Assembly (NCBI GenBank): GCA_022564995.1
Contig: JADFKK010000012.1
Coordinates: 1-49,636 of the forward strand
Direction of reading: 5' to 3'
Length of the DNA: 49,636 bases
Origin: Planctomycetota bacterium
GTDB taxonomy: Bacteria; Planctomycetota; Planctomycetia; Pirellulales; JADFKK01
The notes beneath the pieces are model-generated. The model was given only the letters and a program-made list of their open reading frames with translations, was not told the DNA's origin and did not search any database. This document shows, one piece after another, positions 41,732 to 49,636 of the stretch; positions within the stretch are counted from its first letter, which is position 1, and the number at the start of each line of letters is the position of its first letter. The translations under genes and the position numbers were made by a program.

Positions 41732-44215
41732 CTACTCCAGCGTCGGATGCACCACCTCGCCGCGAAGCTGAGCCTCGCCGCCTTCCTTCTCGTAAACGCC
41801 GTAGAAGACCGAACTGAGATCGAGCCAGAGCGTAATCCGGTGCAGCTCCTCTGCGGAGAGTTTCACATCGTGGTGCCCGGCGTCGAGTATCTTCAGCAAC
41901 TTCGATGCCCGAGCGCCGAATTTTCCCGGGGTCGTGCGATGGCCGTCGCCGTAACGCCAGAATCCGTAGTCCTTGGTCAGGTTCACGTACGAGGCGAACC
42001 ACTTTCGCTCGATCGGCTCGCGGGCGAGGTTCATCGCCGTCTTGGGATGCTTGGCGTGACACTTGACGCAGTGACGATCGAGCACCGGCTGCACCAGCCG
42101 CGCATAGCTGAACGGCTTCGAACCGTCGACGTCGGCCTTGAGCTTCGACGGGCCGCGCAGCAACGCCAGCGGCGTCTGCTCAGGTAACTGCGGCGCCCGG
42201 TGCTTGCGTTCGTGACATCCGGCGCACACCATCCGCTCGCCCGCCTGCAAGTACGTCGCCGAGCGCATCGACTGCACGGCCAGCCCGCGCTCGTCGAGGG
42301 CCTGGAAATAGATCTCTTTGTGGGCCGGAACCTTGAAGTGGATGCTGCCGTCTTTCTCGACCGGCACGGTGCCCAACACCGCGCGGGCAAGAATCACCGA
42401 ATCACCGGCCGAGGGAAGCCGAAAACCGATCTCGTGCGGCGGGCGTCCCGAGGGCACGGTCATCGGCAATATCTGCACGACGCGCAGGGCCGTGATCTTC
42501 GTCCCCTTTGGCCATGCTTTCAGGCTGTCGTAAACGTCGATCACGGTCACGGTTGCTTCGGCCGGCTGCTTGCCGGGCGGCGTCGGAGTGACGTAACGCT
42601 GGTCGACGTCTTTGCGGACGGTCGTCTCGCTGACGACCGGCGGCTTTTTCCGCGGCCGCAGCGGAATCGGATTCTGACTGGCCAGGGCGGGGTCGCGATA
42701 GATCAGTTCCTTATTACCAAACGCGTCGATCAGATAGAGACCGTAATTGCCGCGCCGGTAACCGCGGCCCTGGCGTCCCATGCCGGGCTGCATCTGCGCA
42801 TCGTAGGTACACAGATAATACTTCTCGCTGAGCGGCCAGGGCGTGCCGTACACCTGGGCGCCTCCCTGGGTCTCGGGAAAACCGACCTCCGGCGTCAGCC
42901 GCCTAACCGGCGCCATCTTGTCGTCGTCGGGAATCCGCGAATCGACGACCACCAACGACCCGAACGCTTGTCCGTGGTGCGGAGCCGCGGTGGCGACGAA
43001 TTTCTGCGAGCCGGGAATCACCCGACAGTCGAGTTCCATGTCGGGCCGCGTGTTGCGAGGCGCGAAATTACCATGCACGACGCGCGAGTCGCGGCCGTCA
43101 ATCGTGGTGATCCAGGGCATGTGGGCGGTCACGCCGTGACGGTCGACGTAATCCCACCGCGTGTAGAGAATCCGGCCGTCGTGCATCACCGAGGGGTTCC
43201 ATTCGTTCGTCTCGTGATAGCTCAGACACCGCATGTTGCCGCCGTCGGCCGCCATGTCGAACAGCGTATAAGTCGGACAGACTCGGCCGCAACGCAGATA
43301 ACCGCCCCGCCGCTCCGTAATCAGGGCAATCCGCCCGTTGGGAAGCCAGCAAGGATCGAAGTCGTTCCAGGTTCCGTCGGTCAGTTGTTTTAGATCGCTG
43401 CCGTCGACGTTCATCGTGAAGATGTGATAGCAGCGGCCCTGGTGCCAGTGACCGCGGCTGGGATCGGTGTGATGGCGGTGCTGCTTGTCGCCTTCGCATT
43501 CGACGTAAGCAAAAGCGATTCGCTCGCCGTCGAACGACAGATCGGGCGAGAGGAACGATCCGCCCGCGAGCTTCTTTCCGGCCAGCCGACCGCTCTGCAC
43601 GACCGACTCGGCCGCCACGTCGCGCAGACGGGGCTTGGCGCCGAACGGATCGGAGAGCACAAACAGGCCTCCGCCGGGCGGAGCGTTGATGCCGTAATAC
43701 TGATCGCACATGTGATTGAACGTCGCCCGGTGTCGTTTCAGAAACAGCAGTTCGTCGAAGTTCAATAGCGGATTGGCAAAGGCGATTGTTCGCCGCACGC
43801 CGCAGATCTTTTTGAACAGCTCGGTGCGGGCGGCTACGTCTTGAACGTCGACCTTATTGGTCTGAATCTTCAGGGCGGCGAGTTCTGTTTCCGCCGCTGC
43901 CAAGTTCGGAGCTTTCGGCATATTCTTCAGGTCCGCCAGCAACGCCGCCGTGCGACGCAGCACCACGTCGAGGGGATCGCGATCCGACTTGTGGATGTTG
44001 GCCTGAGCGTCAACTGCCTGTGGGCCGACGCGGGTGAAGTGAGCACGATTGCGGATATCGCGACTGAGCGCCGCGAACTGGACGGTCAATTCGCCAAGTA
44101 ACTGACTATCGACACGCACCTCGACCTGCACGGCTTTCGTTTCGCCGCGGACAGCCGCCACGAGCAGCGGCAGGGCGATCCCGAGCATGGTCTTCACAAT
44201 AGTCCGCCGTTTCAT
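41732..44215 (-). CDS. HzsA-related di-heme cytochrome, paralog 7
   Basis: 827 residues from ATG 44215 (GGGAG 6-9 nt upstream), with a basic, hydrophobic leader KRRTIVKTMLGIALPLLVAAVRG; the longer frame to 44296 lacks support. Helical region about 30-160 (DELLFLKRHRATFNHMCDQYYG), propeller about 200-560 with an unusual His-rich segment (CEGDKQHRHHTDPSRGHWHQG, 240-260) and Cys-rich LRCGRVC (308-314), CxxCH at C664-H668 and C716-H720. It shares WDYVDRHG and VQPVLDRHCVKCH with the other paralogs. Divergent from an ArsR-type regulator across 294 bp. Confidence 0.88.
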   Translation of the reverse strand: MKRRTIVKTMLGIALPLLVAAVRGETKAVQVEVRVDSQLLGELTVQFAALSRDIRNRAHFTRVGPQAVDAQANIHKSDRDPLDVVLRRTAALLADLKNMPKAPNLAAAETELAALKIQTNKVDVQDVAARTELFKKICGVRRTIAFANPLLNFDELLFLKRHRATFNHMCDQYYGINAPPGGGLFVLSDPFGAKPRLRDVAAESVVQSGRLAGKKLAGGSFLSPDLSFDGERIAFAYVECEGDKQHRHHTDPSRGHWHQGRCYHIFTMNVDGSDLKQLTDGTWNDFDPCWLPNGRIALITERRGGYLRCGRVCPTYTLFDMAADGGNMRCLSYHETNEWNPSVMHDGRILYTRWDYVDRHGVTAHMPWITTIDGRDSRVVHGNFAPRNTRPDMELDCRVIPGSQKFVATAAPHHGQAFGSLVVVDSRIPDDDKMAPVRRLTPEVGFPETQGGAQVYGTPWPLSEKYYLCTYDAQMQPGMGRQGRGYRRGNYGLYLIDAFGNKELIYRDPALASQNPIPLRPRKKPPVVSETTVRKDVDQRYVTPTPPGKQPAEATVTVIDVYDSLKAWPKGTKITALRVVQILPMTVPSGRPPHEIGFRLPSAGDSVILARAVLGTVPVEKDGSIHFKVPAHKEIYFQALDERGLAVQSMRSATYLQAGERMVCAGCHERKHRAPQLPEQTPLALLRGPSKLKADVDGSKPFSYARLVQPVLDRHCVKCHAKHPKTAMNLAREPIERKWFASYVNLTKDYGFWRYGDGHRTTPGKFGARASKLLKILDAGHHDVKLSAEELHRITLWLDLSSVFYGVYEKEGGEAQLRGEVVHPTLE

Positions 44216-44336
44216 GGTGATCTCCCTGGTTGGGGACGCGGGGCGTGTAGCGTTTACGTGGCCTGTACTGACATCCGGATTCGCTTGGGCTGGCACGAAA
44301 GCAAAGCCGCGCCTGACGGGGTCTGGACAGCTTGTC

Positions 44337-44365
44337 TTAAACAGTATAAAGTAAGTCTTGTTTAA
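44337..44365. promoter_or_regulatory. AT-rich operator-like inverted repeat TTAAACA-N15-TGTTTAA
   Basis: Perfect 7-bp half-sites (44337-44343 and 44359-44365) flank TATAAA in the intergenic region shared by HzsA-like paralog 7 and the ArsR gene. Placement and symmetry suit a dimeric winged-helix repressor; direct proof is lacking. Confidence 0.35.
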
Positions 44366-44444
44366 TGTATACCACAGTTAGCCCGAGTGAGCAATCTCGC
44401 GCAGAGGGCCTTGTAACTCGCCATCGATTCACGGCCACGACAAC

Positions 44445-44486
44445 GTGTCTGGCTGAAACTATGGTGTGTCTGGCTGAAACTATGGT
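44445..44486. repeat. Perfect 21-bp tandem direct repeat upstream of arsR-type gene
   Basis: GTGTCTGGCTGAAACTATGG plus one T occurs twice head to tail (44445-44465, 44466-44486), ending 23 bp before the regulator start. Could be an operator pair or a slippage duplication. Confidence 0.8.
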
Positions 44487-44509
44487 TTTCCTAACCAAAT
44501 GGTGTCTTA

Positions 44510-44917
44510 ATGATCAAAATGAGAAGCGACGACCATGGCAATGCGAAGACCAAGAGTCCTGAAAATGGACTCCGCGAAGACGGCCGCCGCACGGCCAATC
44601 GCGGAGATACCGAGCCACTGGCGGGCGATGCCAGGCAAGTGGTCGAAGTGCTCAAGCTGCTGGCCGATGAAACGCGGCTGCGAATCATCCGCCAATTGAG
44701 GAATCAGGGGGAGACGCACGTCCAGGCCTTTTGCTCCTTGCTGGGCCATCAGCAACCCGCCGTGAGTCACCACCTCAGGCTACTGCGCATCGCCGGTCTG
44801 ATCGACGTTCGCCACAACGGTCGCTACAATTTCTATCGCATGATTCCCGGCCGCTTCGAGAATCTCCTGGACGTGTTGGAAACCACGATCGCCGACAGCG
44901 AGAATACCGTCAACTGA
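44510..44917 (+). CDS. ArsR-family winged helix transcriptional regulator
   Basis: 135 residues. Core VVEVLKLLADETRLRIIRQL at about 44-63, recognition helix QQPAVSHHLRLLRIAGLI and wing DVRHNGRYNFYRM. The alpha-3 metal motif ELCVCD of ArsR/SmtB is replaced by HVQAFCSLLG with a single cysteine, so it may sense something other than arsenic, or not use metal. The N-terminal ~35 residues are polar and may be overlong; the start is uncertain. It is followed after 8 nt by an amidotransferase gene and probably co-transcribed. Confidence 0.87.
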   Translation: MIKMRSDDHGNAKTKSPENGLREDGRRTANRGDTEPLAGDARQVVEVLKLLADETRLRIIRQLRNQGETHVQAFCSLLGHQQPAVSHHLRLLRIAGLIDVRHNGRYNFYRMIPGRFENLLDVLETTIADSENTVN

Positions 44918-44925
44918 AGGAAGCC

Positions 44926-45621
44926 ATGCGAGTCCATTTTTTACAGCACGTACCTTTCGAGGGCCTCGGCAGCATCGAGCGTTGGATCGACGAGCGGAGC
45001 CTGGCAGTTTCATCGACGCAGCTTTACCGCGGAGACTCACTGCCGGAGCTCGACGAGTTTGATTCGCTCATCGTGATGGGCGGACCGATGGGCGTCTGCG
45101 ATCTCTCGACGTATCCCTGGTTGTCCGCGGAGAAGCAGTTCATCGGCGAGGCGATCCGTCACGACAAAGTCGTTCTGGGCGTCTGCCTGGGCGCGCAACT
45201 GATCGCCAGCGCACTGGGCGCGCGCGTTTATGCCAACCCAGAGCGCGAAATTGGCTGGTTTCCAGTCGAATGCACCGAAGCAGACGCCGCGTGTAGTTTT
45301 GGCGAGATATTTCCCACCGGCATCGAGGCGTTTCATTGGCACGGCGATACGTTCGATCTTCCCGACGGAGCCGTGCATCTCGCCCGCAGCACAGCCTGCG
45401 AGCATCAGGCGTTCTCTTTCGGCCAGCGCGTGTTGGCCCTTCAGTTCCACCTCGAAACAACACCCACCGCCGCGATGGCGCTCATCGAGCACTGCGCCGA
45501 CGAGTTACGAGACGGCCGTTACGTGCAGCAGCCCCTGGCCATGCTATCTAGGGCGGATCGCTTTGAACAAGCCAACGAGGTCATGTTCAGAATCCTAGAT
45601 GACCTGCACGGTCGGCGTTAG
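44926..45621 (+). CDS. Class I glutamine amidotransferase-like protein
   Basis: 231 residues from ATG 44926 (AAGGAAG 4-6 nt upstream). Catalytic triad visible: Cys87 in GVCLGAQL, His175 and Glu177 in LQFHLE. GGPMGVCD and EIGWFPV match the GuaA/GATase1 group of stand-alone glutamine amidotransferases. The substrate and any partner synthase are not indicated. Downstream, 45622-45923 shows no convincing gene; it contains GTAGATCCCGCCTGCCGGGC near 45782, a 20-mer also present near 3729. Confidence 0.87.
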   Translation: MRVHFLQHVPFEGLGSIERWIDERSLAVSSTQLYRGDSLPELDEFDSLIVMGGPMGVCDLSTYPWLSAEKQFIGEAIRHDKVVLGVCLGAQLIASALGARVYANPEREIGWFPVECTEADAACSFGEIFPTGIEAFHWHGDTFDLPDGAVHLARSTACEHQAFSFGQRVLALQFHLETTPTAAMALIEHCADELRDGRYVQQPLAMLSRADRFEQANEVMFRILDDLHGRR

Positions 45622-45923
45622 GCGCCGAAGGTTCAAGGCACGTAGCGAATTACCCTACGAAAACGGCTTGACGGTTTGCCATGCGGTAACTTCGCATCGA
45701 CCGACTTGCCGGTCACGATGCTCGACCGCGTGGTCGAAATACTCGATGACCTGCTGATTGTGGCGAGGACTCGTCGCCGCAGTAGATCCCGCCTGCCGGG
45801 CGGAGTCTGGCGCGGAGCGTTGAACCGATAACATCGAACTGATGGGTTGCTAATGGCCATCGGCCAACGGCTCATCGTTATCAGCTATTCGCTCCGATCT
45901 AGGATCCTTCCGGCAGAAGGAAC

Positions 45924-46190
45924 CTACGGAACTCCGTCGATTTGATCCAAGGGGATTGAATCGTCGGTGATCATGTTGGGAATGTCGTCGATCACGGGGT
46001 AGGCGATGGTGCCGGGCTCGTTGATCAGGGCGTCGCTGAGGTGGTCCTCGACCGTGCCGCCCGATTGGTTGCGCAGCGAACCGGAGGCGGCCCGCTGATT
46101 GAGCCGGGCCAACAGCGACGCATCGGCCACTCGCAGCGGCCGGTGATCGACGGGGCAGCGAAGCATCTTCAGGAAATCGTCATCGATCAA
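45924..46190 (-). CDS. Trm112-like small protein
   Basis: 88 residues, read from TTG 46190 without a strong ribosome site. FLKMLRCPVDHRPLRV at the N-terminus and EPGTIAYPVIDDIPNMI at the C-terminus are the two conserved blocks of the Trm112/YcaR family. The usual CPxCK metal pair is reduced to a Cys and a His. Trm112 proteins activate methyltransferases; bacterial versions are poorly characterised. Confidence 0.8.
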   Translation of the reverse strand: MIDDDFLKMLRCPVDHRPLRVADASLLARLNQRAASGSLRNQSGGTVEDHLSDALINEPGTIAYPVIDDIPNMITDDSIPLDQIDGVP

Positions 46191-46311
46191 AGCGGGTTTC
46201 CTCGCACGTTAGTCCATCGGCTAGCATTCTTTTGCGCTGGGCAGGGCCTCCATTCTCGCCGACCCGCTGGGACGATGCAAGTCGATTTGGGATGTGGGAT
46301 TGGCATGTTTT

Positions 46312-46539
46312 CTAAAAAACGGGCCGGATGCTTTCTTTATGCAAGGCATCAAGGTGCGGCGTTTTAATCACCGGGTTGCCGTGACAGGCCAAATCGCCGT
46401 AACCCTGATCGTCGGTCATGACCAGAATGACGTTGGGCCGCACGGCGGCGAAAGCACCCAGCGGCGTGGCGAGTGCTAGCAGCGCTAATGCCACGGCGGC
46501 GGCGAGGGAGACTCTTCTGTCTTGCGTAATTTGTCGCAT
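46312..46539 (-). pseudogene. N-terminal fragment of a sulfatase
   Basis: From ATG 46539: signal peptide [20 protein letters not shown], then [23 protein letters not shown] and [14 protein letters not shown], the start of an arylsulfatase with its metal-binding DD. The frame stops right after, before the catalytic CxPSR. About 75 of an expected 450-500 residues remain. 46191-46311 carries nothing recognisable, so the rest has been deleted. Confidence 0.8.
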
Positions 46540-46574
46540 CGATCGTTTTTCTGACGTGTCGAATAGGTTCGTGG

Positions 46575-46612
46575 CACAGGTGCGCCTGTGATTCACCGGT
46601 CAGACGCCGGTT
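46575..46612. repeat. Small intergenic palindromes
   Basis: CACAGG-TGCG-CCTGTG (46575-46590) followed closely by ACCGG...CCGGT (46595-46611). Typical short planctomycete intergenic hairpins upstream of the sulfatase fragment. Confidence 0.55.
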
Positions 46613-46847
46613 CCACAGAGTCCCATCGTAAGACATCGCGCGGTGGGATTCAACAAGCGGGCCGGAATGTTAGCCCGCTCGAACCGCCGCGTCACACCTT
46701 GCGTAAAGAAACTTGACCGGCCGAGATGGCCCTCTAGGATTGAACTATCCGACGTGTTGCAAATGTCGCATACGAATTTCGCCCCGAAGGAGCAAACACT
46801 CCAGCCACCCGGGCTTTTCACGGAAACCACAGGAAAGGAGTCGCCCC

Positions 46848-47858
46848 ATGTTTCGACGACACTTCTTCGCCGCGCTCATTCTGCCATCACTCGTTCTCAC
46901 CGCCGTTTCGCAATCCGCAACGGCCGCCGCACCGAAAATCGAATTCGACGTGCCCGAGGCGATTGCCTGTCGCGAGGTGGCTGGCGATGAGGCGACCGCC
47001 GACACGCCGAACGATAAGTTGATCGAAGTCCGCTTTCAGATTTCTTCGCTTCTCCGCAGCGGGCGAGAGGCCGACGTGTCGCACTTTCTGTATCGCATCG
47101 AGGATGCCCGTCGCACGATGCAGGTGGTCGATTATTTGCCTAAGACCCAACTGACCAGCGAGATCATCGGCAAGGTCACAGTCGACGCCAAGCAGGGCGG
47201 ATCGAGCAACATCGGCGGATCGCTCTCAGCACGCTACGACGGCATCGGCGCGGGCAGCCTCAACGCGGGCGCGAGCAAGAGTTCCGAATCGCACGTGCGT
47301 TACGAACTGCTGCCGCCCAAGGAACTGCTGGCCGCCAGCGGCACGATCTTGCGAGGTTACGGCGTTTATTTCAAGCTGCGGCCGTCGAAACAAACCTCGC
47401 TCGAAGGCGCCAAGGAGTTTGTCTGCGTATTGCGTGTTCCCGCCGCCTGGCAAGCCGGCACCGTGACGATCCGCTGCGAGGCGTTCGGCACGGCCAAAGG
47501 CGGCACGTCGGTCTGTGGGCGGGCCGAGTTTCGCGTCGCGCTCTTTCTGCCCGGCGACGAAAAGGCCAAGGCCGCCGCGGTCGAATTGGTCCGCGCCAAA
47601 GGAGCCTACGAAGAGGTTCTGGCTGCCCATAGAATTCACGTCAAAGACGGAGCTTACGTCGGCACGGCCAAAGGTTACCGCACGGTCGAGCAACTCAGCC
47701 GCGCAGTGCTGCCCGATTCTTTGGTGCGCCGCTACACCCAGCTTCGCGTTCCGCTCGACGCCGAAGACCTGGATGATCGTCTGCCGGAGGATGTGCATGA
47801 AGCGGTCAAGCGTCTGGCGTCGGCCCGCTGGCGGGTGAAGACGCTGAACACGCGATAG
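46848..47858 (+). CDS. Secreted protein of unknown function
   Basis: 336 residues from ATG 46848 (AGGAAAGGAG 7 nt upstream). Signal peptide FFAALILPSLVLTAVSQSATAAA. The mature part is mixed beta/alpha with LIEVRFQISSLLRSGREADVSHFLYRIED near 55-83, a Gly/Ser-rich stretch (GGSSNIGGSLSARYDGIGAGSLNAGASKSS) near 118-147 and a helical C-terminus. No domain recognised and no clear functional neighbour. Upstream 46781-46815 contains GCCCCGAAGGAGC, perhaps a worn copy of the palindromic repeat. Confidence 0.8.
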   Translation: MFRRHFFAALILPSLVLTAVSQSATAAAPKIEFDVPEAIACREVAGDEATADTPNDKLIEVRFQISSLLRSGREADVSHFLYRIEDARRTMQVVDYLPKTQLTSEIIGKVTVDAKQGGSSNIGGSLSARYDGIGAGSLNAGASKSSESHVRYELLPPKELLAASGTILRGYGVYFKLRPSKQTSLEGAKEFVCVLRVPAAWQAGTVTIRCEAFGTAKGGTSVCGRAEFRVALFLPGDEKAKAAAVELVRAKGAYEEVLAAHRIHVKDGAYVGTAKGYRTVEQLSRAVLPDSLVRRYTQLRVPLDAEDLDDRLPEDVHEAVKRLASARWRVKTLNTR

Positions 47859-47901
47859 GACGCAAGCATCGGCATATCGAGTTGACGGGCTCTCAAGGAT
47901 G

Positions 47902-48324
47902 CTATCTTCTCATCGGCTTCCGACGATCACGAAACCAAGTCCGAATGCGATACCACAATCGTCGATACCACGGCGGGTCGAGCAACCGCCAAGTGGTCGC
48001 TTCTGACGCCAGTAAAGCGTCTCGCACTCTGGCCTTTTCGGCCTTGGTCTTGGCGTGTGGCGGGAAAAGGAGCACGCAGTGTGCAAGGTTGTAGTCTGGA
48101 TCGCTTGGATCGTCGATCGGATCGTAGCGAACCTCGATCCCAAGTCGCCGGCATTCGCTGACGGGTATGATCAACACATAGCTGGGTATCCTCGGGACGA
48201 GCGAGTGCGGACCAGTCGCAAGAAAGCCCTTTCTTCCAATGCGATATTTGGGCGGCTGCGGGAAGGATGTCCCGACCGCGGATGTGATCCGGCTGGAGTC
48301 GTCGGTAAAGCAGGTCGTCGTCAC
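47902..48324 (-). CDS. Hypothetical protein, possible lipoprotein-like N-terminus
   Basis: 140 residues from GTG 48324. Coherent protein-like sequence: SYVLIIPVSECRRLGIEVRYDPIDDP, AHCVLLFPPHAKTKAEKARVRDALLA, and a Trp/Arg-rich end DPPWYRRLWYRIRTWFRDRRK. The same frame is open back to the preceding gene's stop at 48379 and reads IALTPLTATVLVTTTC, like a signal segment before a cysteine, but has no standard start codon; a small frameshift near 48360 may be present. Third gene of the cassette. Confidence 0.6.
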   Translation of the reverse strand: MTTTCFTDDSSRITSAVGTSFPQPPKYRIGRKGFLATGPHSLVPRIPSYVLIIPVSECRRLGIEVRYDPIDDPSDPDYNLAHCVLLFPPHAKTKAEKARVRDALLASEATTWRLLDPPWYRRLWYRIRTWFRDRRKPMRR

Positions 48325-48378
48325 CAGGACTGTCGCGGTCAGCGGCGTCAGGGCGATTCGACACGTTTGGCGACCTCG

Positions 48379-48921
48379 CTACGGCGCCAGTGTGTGAAAT
48401 CGCTCGACCAGTTCGATCGCGGGCGCGACTGAGAACCGTGAATCTTCTCCCTCAGCCACCGTACGCCCATGCCTTTTCATCACATACAGAACCGACTCTT
48501 CATCGACTTCAAAATAGAGGATCGCGCCGTTGTTGCGCCATTCGACGTAGACTCCACTGCTGATCGGCGCGACGTGCGGAGTTGAAATGTCTATCTCCGA
48601 CTGAAGACAATTCAGAAGCTCGATTGAAAACCGGATCGGTTCTTCTTTCGCGGGGAGCCCTCCGTAGGTGTCCCAATTCAAGGGGAGATCACGAAAGCCT
48701 TTGACATCCGCAATGCACTTCGTGAACGACCGCTCGCGCTCAACGTCGCCAACCAATGACTCCGGTAGCGAAAATGGGCCTTCTTCACTCCGAATCGCTC
48801 GCTTGCCGAAGTGCGTTGCTACGTCTTCCGCCCAGCCGGGTGACGCTGCGACAAGCGTCTCGGAGGGCGCCGTATCAAGTTCGATACCTTGCGGAAGGGT
48901 TAGAGCAAGAGCGGTTGTCAT
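48379..48921 (-). CDS. NWDxYG-motif hypothetical protein
   Basis: 180 residues from ATG 48921, which overlaps the upstream stop as ATGA; this coupling decides the start over ATG 48948. Characteristic elements are LPLNWDTYGGLPAKEEPIRFSIELLNCL, then APISSGVYVEWRNNGAILYFEVDEES. This NWD-x-YG ... EW ... E pattern recurs in small bacterial proteins of unknown function. Likely co-translated with the TIGR04255-type protein. Confidence 0.7.
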   Translation of the reverse strand: MTTALALTLPQGIELDTAPSETLVAASPGWAEDVATHFGKRAIRSEEGPFSLPESLVGDVERERSFTKCIADVKGFRDLPLNWDTYGGLPAKEEPIRFSIELLNCLQSEIDISTPHVAPISSGVYVEWRNNGAILYFEVDEESVLYVMKRHGRTVAEGEDSRFSVAPAIELVERFHTLAP

Positions 48922-49577
48922 TTCGTTCGTTCCCACTGCTTGTGCCATCGGTCACTCGTTAAGTCCGCAAATGCGGTGACGATCCACTCCCGTCCCTTAT
49001 CGAACCAACTCTCAAAATCGTCTCCATCGGGCGTGCCTCGAACGGTCAGGTCAAACAAGAGTATCTTGCCTTTCTCGGGATGCAATCCTGGTTTGATATT
49101 CGCTCGAAGACGGCTGGAACTGTTGTCTGATGTAAAAGTGTATGCAACATTCAGTGACTCTGGTTGCTCCAAATCTCGCTCGCTGTTTCTCCACCGCAAG
49201 TCAGGGAACACATCGCCAATGTCGAGGTCATCCGGCAACGGACTAATGTGGTTCATGTAGGTCATCTCTAGTTGGCTAACATTGAGTTGACCCAATTTAC
49301 TATCGGCGATGAATGACTGAAAACATGACCATTGCGAAGAGAATTGCGAGCGAACGGCCGGATAGCGAGGGTAGTCGCCCGCTGTTGGCGCCTCGCGCCA
49401 ATTGTGCAAAAAACGATCTTGCTGCAACTGAATCAACCACGCGCCATTGGCATGTTCGAAGAACACGCGCGGGAGAGGCGGACGCGGCACAAGCTGCAAG
49501 TTGGCTCGTTTGAGTCCCCCGGGCTGATCCAATTCCTCAATCTGGGGAAGGATGGGCGGAGCGTCGCGGCGGCGCAA
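48918..49577 (-). CDS. TIGR04255-family protein, apparently N-terminally shortened
   Basis: 219 residues from TTG 49577 after an in-frame stop. The family core is clear: RVFFEHANGAWLIQLQQDRFLHNWRE at about 37-62, YPRYPAVRSQF, LEMTYMNHI, and a C-terminal WFDKGREWIVTAFADLTSDRWHKQWER. The family is sporadic and of unknown function. In members I recall, the LIQLQxDRF block lies nearer residue 90, so ~50 residues seem missing here, or the true start is obscured. Its beginning overlaps the tail of another frame (49537-49636). Confidence 0.75.
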   Translation of the reverse strand: MRRRDAPPILPQIEELDQPGGLKRANLQLVPRPPLPRVFFEHANGAWLIQLQQDRFLHNWREAPTAGDYPRYPAVRSQFSSQWSCFQSFIADSKLGQLNVSQLEMTYMNHISPLPDDLDIGDVFPDLRWRNSERDLEQPESLNVAYTFTSDNSSSRLRANIKPGLHPEKGKILLFDLTVRGTPDGDDFESWFDKGREWIVTAFADLTSDRWHKQWERTK

Positions 49578-49636
49578 TCAACAAGCTGGCCAACAAACCG
49601 GCGAGCGCCACGCCGATCAACGCCACGGGCGACACC
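49537..49636 (-). CDS. C-terminal end of a membrane protein (partial at window edge)
   Basis: An open frame enters from the right edge, reads SPVALIGVALAGLLASLLI followed by a basic tail (APPRRS) and stops at 49537. One clear transmembrane helix with positive residues after it. It overlaps the TTG start region of the TIGR04255-type gene by 41 bp. Too little is visible to name it. Confidence 0.4.
   Translation of the reverse strand, partial: VSPVALIGVALAGLLASLLIAPPRRSAHPSPD

Noticed and set aside
44365..44562. 65-residue ORF across the ArsR promoter region
   Set aside because: Created by the 21-bp tandem repeat (CLAETMVCLAETMV) and overlaps the regulator start; no ribosome site.
45633..45875. 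80-residue minus-strand ORF between the amidotransferase and Trm112-like genes
   Set aside because: Arg/Ser-rich composition typical of out-of-frame GC-rich DNA, no family resemblance and no ribosome site.

Overview
The window reads as a chromosomal stretch of a high-GC planctomycete, probably near the Pirellulales. The evidence is the secreted proteins opening with an LExLEDRRML motif ahead of GEVED/FG-GAP/dockerin modules, CxxCH cytochromes attached to beta-propellers, Tat-dependent Gfo/Idh/MocA oxidoreductases, DUF6807 (PmoA-like) and sulfatase relics, and many palindromic intergenic repeats. No rRNA, tRNA, CRISPR array, phage or transposase gene was recognised.

Layout. 1-3318: a partial giant FG-GAP/GEVED/dockerin surface protein (minus). 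3319-4905: palindromic repeats and a truncated MtrH-like methyltransferase. 4906-19290: five paralogous hydrazine-synthase-alpha-like (HzsA-related) cytochromes, two tandem on the minus strand and three on the plus strand, one of them fused to an FGE/SUMF1-like domain. 19291-23533: an inserted-looking block with a four-gene overlapping operon (LicC-like nucleotidyltransferase, LicD, CDP-alcohol phosphatidyltransferase, histidine phosphatase) and a cold-shock gene, followed by a 75-bp copy of the 3' end of the preceding HzsA-like gene. 23534-29908: a minus-strand operon of a sixth HzsA-like protein (jelly-roll and HEAT repeats, single heme), a His-rich multispanning membrane protein and a TPR membrane protein. 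30183-33349: a flavin-dependent halogenase-like enzyme and a HemN/HemW-like radical SAM protein. 33570-39355: Gfo/Idh, mandelate-racemase-like and DUF6807 proteins, a second Gfo/Idh gene and gene fragments. 39594-44215: a YVTN-propeller di-heme protein and a seventh HzsA-like protein. 44510-45621: ArsR plus a glutamine amidotransferase. 45924-47858: Trm112-like protein, sulfatase relic, secreted protein of unknown function. 47902-49636: a three-gene cassette with a TIGR04255-type protein, at the window edge.

The main theme is the seven HzsA-related proteins. Each has an exported N-terminus, a WD40/TolB-like propeller and one to three CxxCH heme sites. There is no sign of hzsB, hzsC, hydrazine dehydrogenase or other anammox genes, and the residue that acts as proximal tyrosine in true HzsA (from memory) is absent in all seven. 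They are therefore probably periplasmic heme proteins of unknown chemistry rather than hydrazine synthases. A second theme is a MITE-like palindromic repeat family with four copies here, each placed just 3' of a minus-strand gene. A third is repeated short 3'-end gene fragments at segment boundaries. All function calls come from reading the sequence; no database search was run.
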